From Thalassospira povalilytica (GTDB taxonomy: Bacteria; Pseudomonadota; Alphaproteobacteria; Rhodospirillales; Thalassospiraceae), in contig NZ_PGTS01000002.1 in the NCBI RefSeq assembly GCF_002844235.1, forward strand, positions 829,331 through 893,330: 64,000 nt of DNA. Reading direction: 5' to 3'. The notes under the pieces were generated by a model. The model had not been told where the DNA came from and ran no database searches. It saw nothing but the letters and a program-made list of their open reading frames with translations. Below are positions 61,302 through 64,000 of this stretch, piece by piece. Every line of letters starts with the position of its first letter. Positions within the stretch are counted from its first letter, which is position 1. The position numbers and the translations under genes are program-made.

Positions 61302-62039
61302 ATGATCGAGCTTCGCCAAACGCTCAGCACCGCCTCCGACCAGCCGGATTCCGTCGGCATTGCCCAGCAATTGTGTCAGGCCCTTGAAGATGACATCGTG
61401 AAGGGCAAATTGCCGCCCGGGCAGCGCCTTGAAGAACCGCTTCTGGCCAAGCGTTTCGGCGTGTCACGCACCCCTGTGCGCGAGGCCCTGCAACTTCTGA
61501 CCGCAACCGAACTGGCTGAAAAGATCCCCAATCGTGGGGTCTATGTGTCGCTTGCCACCCCGGAACGGTTGACCGCAATGTTTGAAAGCATGGCTGAACT
61601 CGAAGGCATGTGCGGGCGCCTTGCTGCCAAACGCATGACCAGCGGCGAACGCCACAATCTTGAAAAAATCCATCACGACCTCGCACAGACCGTCCGCCAT
61701 GGTGACAGCGACAATTATGAAACGCTGAACCGGGCCTTTCACAACGCCCTTTATCGCGGCACCCATAATGATGTTCTGGTCGATGTGACATTATCGGTGC
61801 GCCGCCGGGTCGCGCCATTTCGCCGCGTACAGTTCCAAAGTCTGGCCCGGCTTGCCTCCTCGCACGAGGAACATCAGGGCATTGTCGATGCGATCCTGCG
61901 CGGCGACGTCAAGGCGGCCGAAGAATTGCTCTATGGGCATATCATGTCGGTTCATGACATCAGCCAAGATTATCTGGCCAGCCTGCGCAACGACAAGGCA
62001 GCGGAAAAACCATCCGACAAGGTCATGATCGCCAAATAG
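61302..62039 (+). CDS. GntR-family (FCD) regulator of the TRAP operon
   Basis: A 245-residue regulator. The winged HTH is at about 18-88 (LPPGQRLEEPLLAKRFGVSRTPVREALQLLTATEL); the FCD effector domain has the usual Asp/His positions (RAFHNALYRGTHNDVL, then SHEEHQGIVDAILRGD). It is divergent from the TRAP binding-protein gene with matching TGTATACA sites next to both starts. Its last codons are 3 bases from the convergent AraC gene. Its inducer is presumably the TRAP substrate or product. Confidence 0.86.
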   Translation: MIELRQTLSTASDQPDSVGIAQQLCQALEDDIVKGKLPPGQRLEEPLLAKRFGVSRTPVREALQLLTATELAEKIPNRGVYVSLATPERLTAMFESMAELEGMCGRLAAKRMTSGERHNLEKIHHDLAQTVRHGDSDNYETLNRAFHNALYRGTHNDVLVDVTLSVRRRVAPFRRVQFQSLARLASSHEEHQGIVDAILRGDVKAAEELLYGHIMSVHDISQDYLASLRNDKAAEKPSDKVMIAK

Positions 62040-62042
62040 CCA

Positions 62043-63173
62043 TCAGCCTGCCCCGGATTGCTTGCGCAAGCTCCGCCGATATCCGCCGGGCCCCTCCCCG
62101 AAACGGGCCTTGAAGCGCCGCGAAAAGGCCGGCATCGATTGATATCCGCAGCGCAGGGCGACCTCGTCCATCGACAGATTGGTGTCGCGCAACATGGTGC
62201 GCGCGCGGATCATGCGCCAATCCTGAAGATATTGCATCGGCGGCACCCCAACACATGCCCCGAACCGCACAACAAACCGGGTCCGCGACATCCCGGCATG
62301 ACGGGCAAGGCTTTCGGCATTCCAGTCCCGTTCGGGATTGCGGTGCATGACGGTTAGGGCGCGACTGATCCGCGGATCAGCAAGCCCCGCCAAAACACCG
62401 GGCGGCAAATCATCCTTGCCCAGCTGCGACCCCAGAATTTCCAGAACCACGACCTCCATCAGGCGTGCAAGCGCTGCCTGCCAACCGGGCCGGCGACTTG
62501 TGGCAAGATCGGTAATTGCCGCCAGAACCGCGCCATGGGGCGCATCTTGGGGTGCATCTTGGGGTGGCTCATAGGGTAGCTCATAGGGTAGCTGTTGAAG
62601 TGTTTCACGCCGATCCCCGCCACGCAACACCACATGATCATCAATCAGCGCCAGTCCCGGATGCCGGATGGCCTCGTCAAACGCACAGAACCCGCATAAC
62701 ATCCGCATATCGGCATCCTGCCCCTGCGTTGGCGCTTGCGTTGGCCCGTCCATTTGTCCATGCATTTGCCCATACATTTGCCTGACCATCTTCTCGTCCA
62801 CATCTCCGGGCGCCGGGTTGGGAACCTTTTTCCGGTTGCGCAAAATGCCGGTCTGCGGATCAAATCCGTGGGCCATCGCAGTGGCCAGATCGACCGGCAT
62901 AACATTGGCCGGTCCTGTTTTCTGCTGTGCATCGGCAAGAATATGGGCCTTGCCATTTGGCACCAGAACAAGATCACCCGGCCCAAGATCAAGCGCCAGA
63001 TCGCGATCTTCAAACAGCAATCGGCATCCGCCTGCCAGCACAAGGTGAAAGCGGATCCGCGCCCCTTCGGCCGGAACACGAACGCAAAACGCCCCTTGCA
63101 TTTCGGCTGTGAAATAGAAATCCGAGCGCAGCCTTAAATTGCTGCACACATCACTCAAAACGTCTGGCTGCAT
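62043..63173 (-). CDS. AraC-family regulator with two tandem-repeat linkers
   Basis: A 376-residue regulator. The N-terminal cupin sensor (about 1-100; RFHLVLAGGCRLLFEDRDLALDLGPGDLVLVPNG) and C-terminal AraC double HTH (about 275-372; AESLARHAGMSRTRFVVRFG, then VALRCGYQSMPAFSRRFKARFG) belong to the cupin_6 group. Between them are two low-complexity linkers of five 4-residue units each: QMYG-QMHG-QMDG-PTQA-PTQG and LPYE-LPYE-PPQD-APQD-APHG. At DNA level they are 12-bp tandem repeats (62542-62590 and 62725-62784). No target is evident; the gene is convergent with the GntR gene. Confidence 0.8.
   Translation of the reverse strand: MQPDVLSDVCSNLRLRSDFYFTAEMQGAFCVRVPAEGARIRFHLVLAGGCRLLFEDRDLALDLGPGDLVLVPNGKAHILADAQQKTGPANVMPVDLATAMAHGFDPQTGILRNRKKVPNPAPGDVDEKMVRQMYGQMHGQMDGPTQAPTQGQDADMRMLCGFCAFDEAIRHPGLALIDDHVVLRGGDRRETLQQLPYELPYEPPQDAPQDAPHGAVLAAITDLATSRRPGWQAALARLMEVVVLEILGSQLGKDDLPPGVLAGLADPRISRALTVMHRNPERDWNAESLARHAGMSRTRFVVRFGACVGVPPMQYLQDWRMIRARTMLRDTNLSMDEVALRCGYQSMPAFSRRFKARFGEGPGGYRRSLRKQSGAG
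62542..62590 (-). repeat. 12-bp tandem repeats in the AraC gene, tract 1
   Basis: GCATCTTGGGGT occurs twice in a row (62542-62553, 62554-62565), then GCTCATAGGGTA twice (62567-62578, 62579-62590). Both units are 12 bp and stay in frame, encoding the LPYE/PQD-type linker. Confidence 0.85.
62725..62784 (-). repeat. 12-bp tandem repeats in the AraC gene, tract 2
   Basis: Two TGCGTTGGC-type units (62725-62736, 62737-62748) are followed by three units of the form TnCATTTGnCCA (62749-62760, 62761-62772, 62773-62784). All five are 12 bp and encode the QMxG/PTQx linker. Confidence 0.82.
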
Positions 63174-63297
63174 GATTGCCCGTGTTTTTGGAACGATCTG
63201 ATAAATTTTTAACAGGTTACCGCAAAGACGACGGCGACGAAATCCTCAATGATCTCTCCATCGCCCCTGATGGCACGCACAAAATGGAATAAGATCA

Positions 63298-63903
63298 ATG
63301 ACCCCGGAAACACTCGCCGCCCTGATCGGTTTTGCCTTTGTCATGTCCCTGTCTCCCGGCCCCGGCAATTTCCTGTTGCTGGCTTCGGGTGCTAATTTTG
63401 GCATGGTTCGCACGGTCCCGCTGATCCTTGGCATCAGCTTCGGATTTCTGTCGATGGTCTTCATCGTCGGGCTGGGACTTGGGGAAGTCATGGCCAGATA
63501 TCCGGTGATTGACGATATCTTGCGCCTGATCTGTCTGGCCTACATCCTGTGGCTGGCTTTTCGCATTGCACGGATCAGATCATTTGGCAGCGCAGATCAT
63601 CCCGCAGCCCGACCGGTCAGCTTTATCGAAGCCGCCACCCTGCAACTGGTCAATCCCAAAGCCTGGACCGTCGCCCTTATCGCCACGGTCACCTATATGT
63701 CACCGGATGGCGGGATTGCCGGACTGCTTGTCATGATCGGGATCTTTGCACTGGTCAATATTCCGACCATTTCAAGCTGGGCCCTGTTTGGGGCGGCCAT
63801 GCGCAACTTTATCAGCCACGGCAATCGCACCCGGATTTTCAACATCATCATGGCACTGTTGCTGGTGGCCTCGATCGCCCCGCTTCTGATTTTCGCTAGA
63901 TAG
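63298..63903 (+). CDS. LysE/RhtB-family exporter
   Basis: A 201-residue inner-membrane protein with about six helices. The N-terminal block ALIGFAFVMSLSPGPGNFLL contains the family motif SPGPN-like (SPGPGN). RPVSFIEAATLQLVNPKAWTVA is the second typical segment, with NPKAW. Members export amino acids such as Lys, Arg, Thr or homoserine lactone; substrate is not predictable. AraC-type regulator and the LysE gene are divergent across 124 bases, so that AraC gene may control it. Confidence 0.85.
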   Translation: MTPETLAALIGFAFVMSLSPGPGNFLLLASGANFGMVRTVPLILGISFGFLSMVFIVGLGLGEVMARYPVIDDILRLICLAYILWLAFRIARIRSFGSADHPAARPVSFIEAATLQLVNPKAWTVALIATVTYMSPDGGIAGLLVMIGIFALVNIPTISSWALFGAAMRNFISHGNRTRIFNIIMALLLVASIAPLLIFAR

Positions 63904-63955
63904 AATACATAGCGCAACATTGACAGCCAGAGCAGCCACAACAACCAGAAACGAC

Positions 63956-63986
63956 AAAACCCTCGACCGGAAGGTCGAGGGTTTTT
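63956..63986 (+). terminator. Terminator after the LysE-type gene
   Basis: AAAACCCTCGACC (63956-63968) pairs perfectly with GGTCGAGGGTTTT (63973-63985) around a GGAA loop. The T-run follows directly. Confidence 0.88.
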
Positions 63987-64000
63987 GAAATCGTGTGATC

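Overview
The window looks like chromosome from a free-living marine-type alphaproteobacterium. My best guess is Rhodospirillales, close to Thalassospira. The grounds are the DUF3126 protein, the pcaDCHG gene order with a divergent PcaQ-type LysR regulator, the number of TRAP transporters (three complete systems), and G+C-rich codon use. No rRNA, tRNA, CRISPR array, transposase or integrase was seen. Most of the window is catabolic and transport modules, each paired with its own regulator.

Region by region. 1-3000: an edge-truncated GNAT/C39-like fusion, a DUF442 phosphatase-like protein, a DUF2892 membrane protein, a TenA-type protein and a GNAT acetyltransferase. 3000-15500: aromatic catabolism, with pcaB, then pcaF-J-I-G-H-C-D on the minus strand, divergent pcaQ, a TRAP transporter preceded by a PcaQ-like box, and a PobR-like AraC regulator. 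pobA, the entry enzyme from 4-hydroxybenzoate, lies about 20 kb away at 35163. 15500-18300: a NitT/SsuABC-type ABC transporter of unknown substrate. 18700-24900: an HI0933-type flavoprotein, a foreign-looking DUF6119/TIGR04141 gene, a small Cys-rich exported protein, an MFS exporter with a MarR regulator, and a siderophore-interacting reductase. 24900-31900: DUF3126, a GST, then a TAXI-type TRAP transporter co-oriented with two AtuA-like genes and divergent from a LysR regulator.

32100-35000: hypoxanthine phosphoribosyltransferase, a DUF883 and holin-like membrane pair, and a secreted thaumatin-like protein. 37850-43460: a glucosylglycerate module, with phosphatase and synthase on the plus strand and a GH13_18 phosphorylase on the minus strand. 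The phosphorylase is followed by three tandem PAS_5 paralogues. 43600-46250: a ThDP-dependent enzyme divergent from an IclR regulator. 46900-56200: pentose/galactose use, with an AraD1/GguC-like FAH protein, an SDR, a GntR regulator, a YtfQ-YtfR-YtfT-YjfF-type sugar ABC transporter and galactose mutarotase. 56200-63200: a gamma-glutamyltransferase-family Ntn hydrolase, a third TRAP system, a GntR regulator flanked by TGTATACA palindromes, and an AraC regulator with 12-bp tandem repeats. The window ends with a LysE-type exporter.

The less ordinary items are the lone DUF6119 gene, the bacterial thaumatin-like protein, the PAS triplet attached to the glucosylglycerate phosphorylase, the uncharacterised TAXI-AtuA locus, and a perfect Shine-Dalgarno followed by an 11-codon ORF in the long leader of the sugar SDR gene. 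Functional names come from reading motifs and recalling families; no database search was run.
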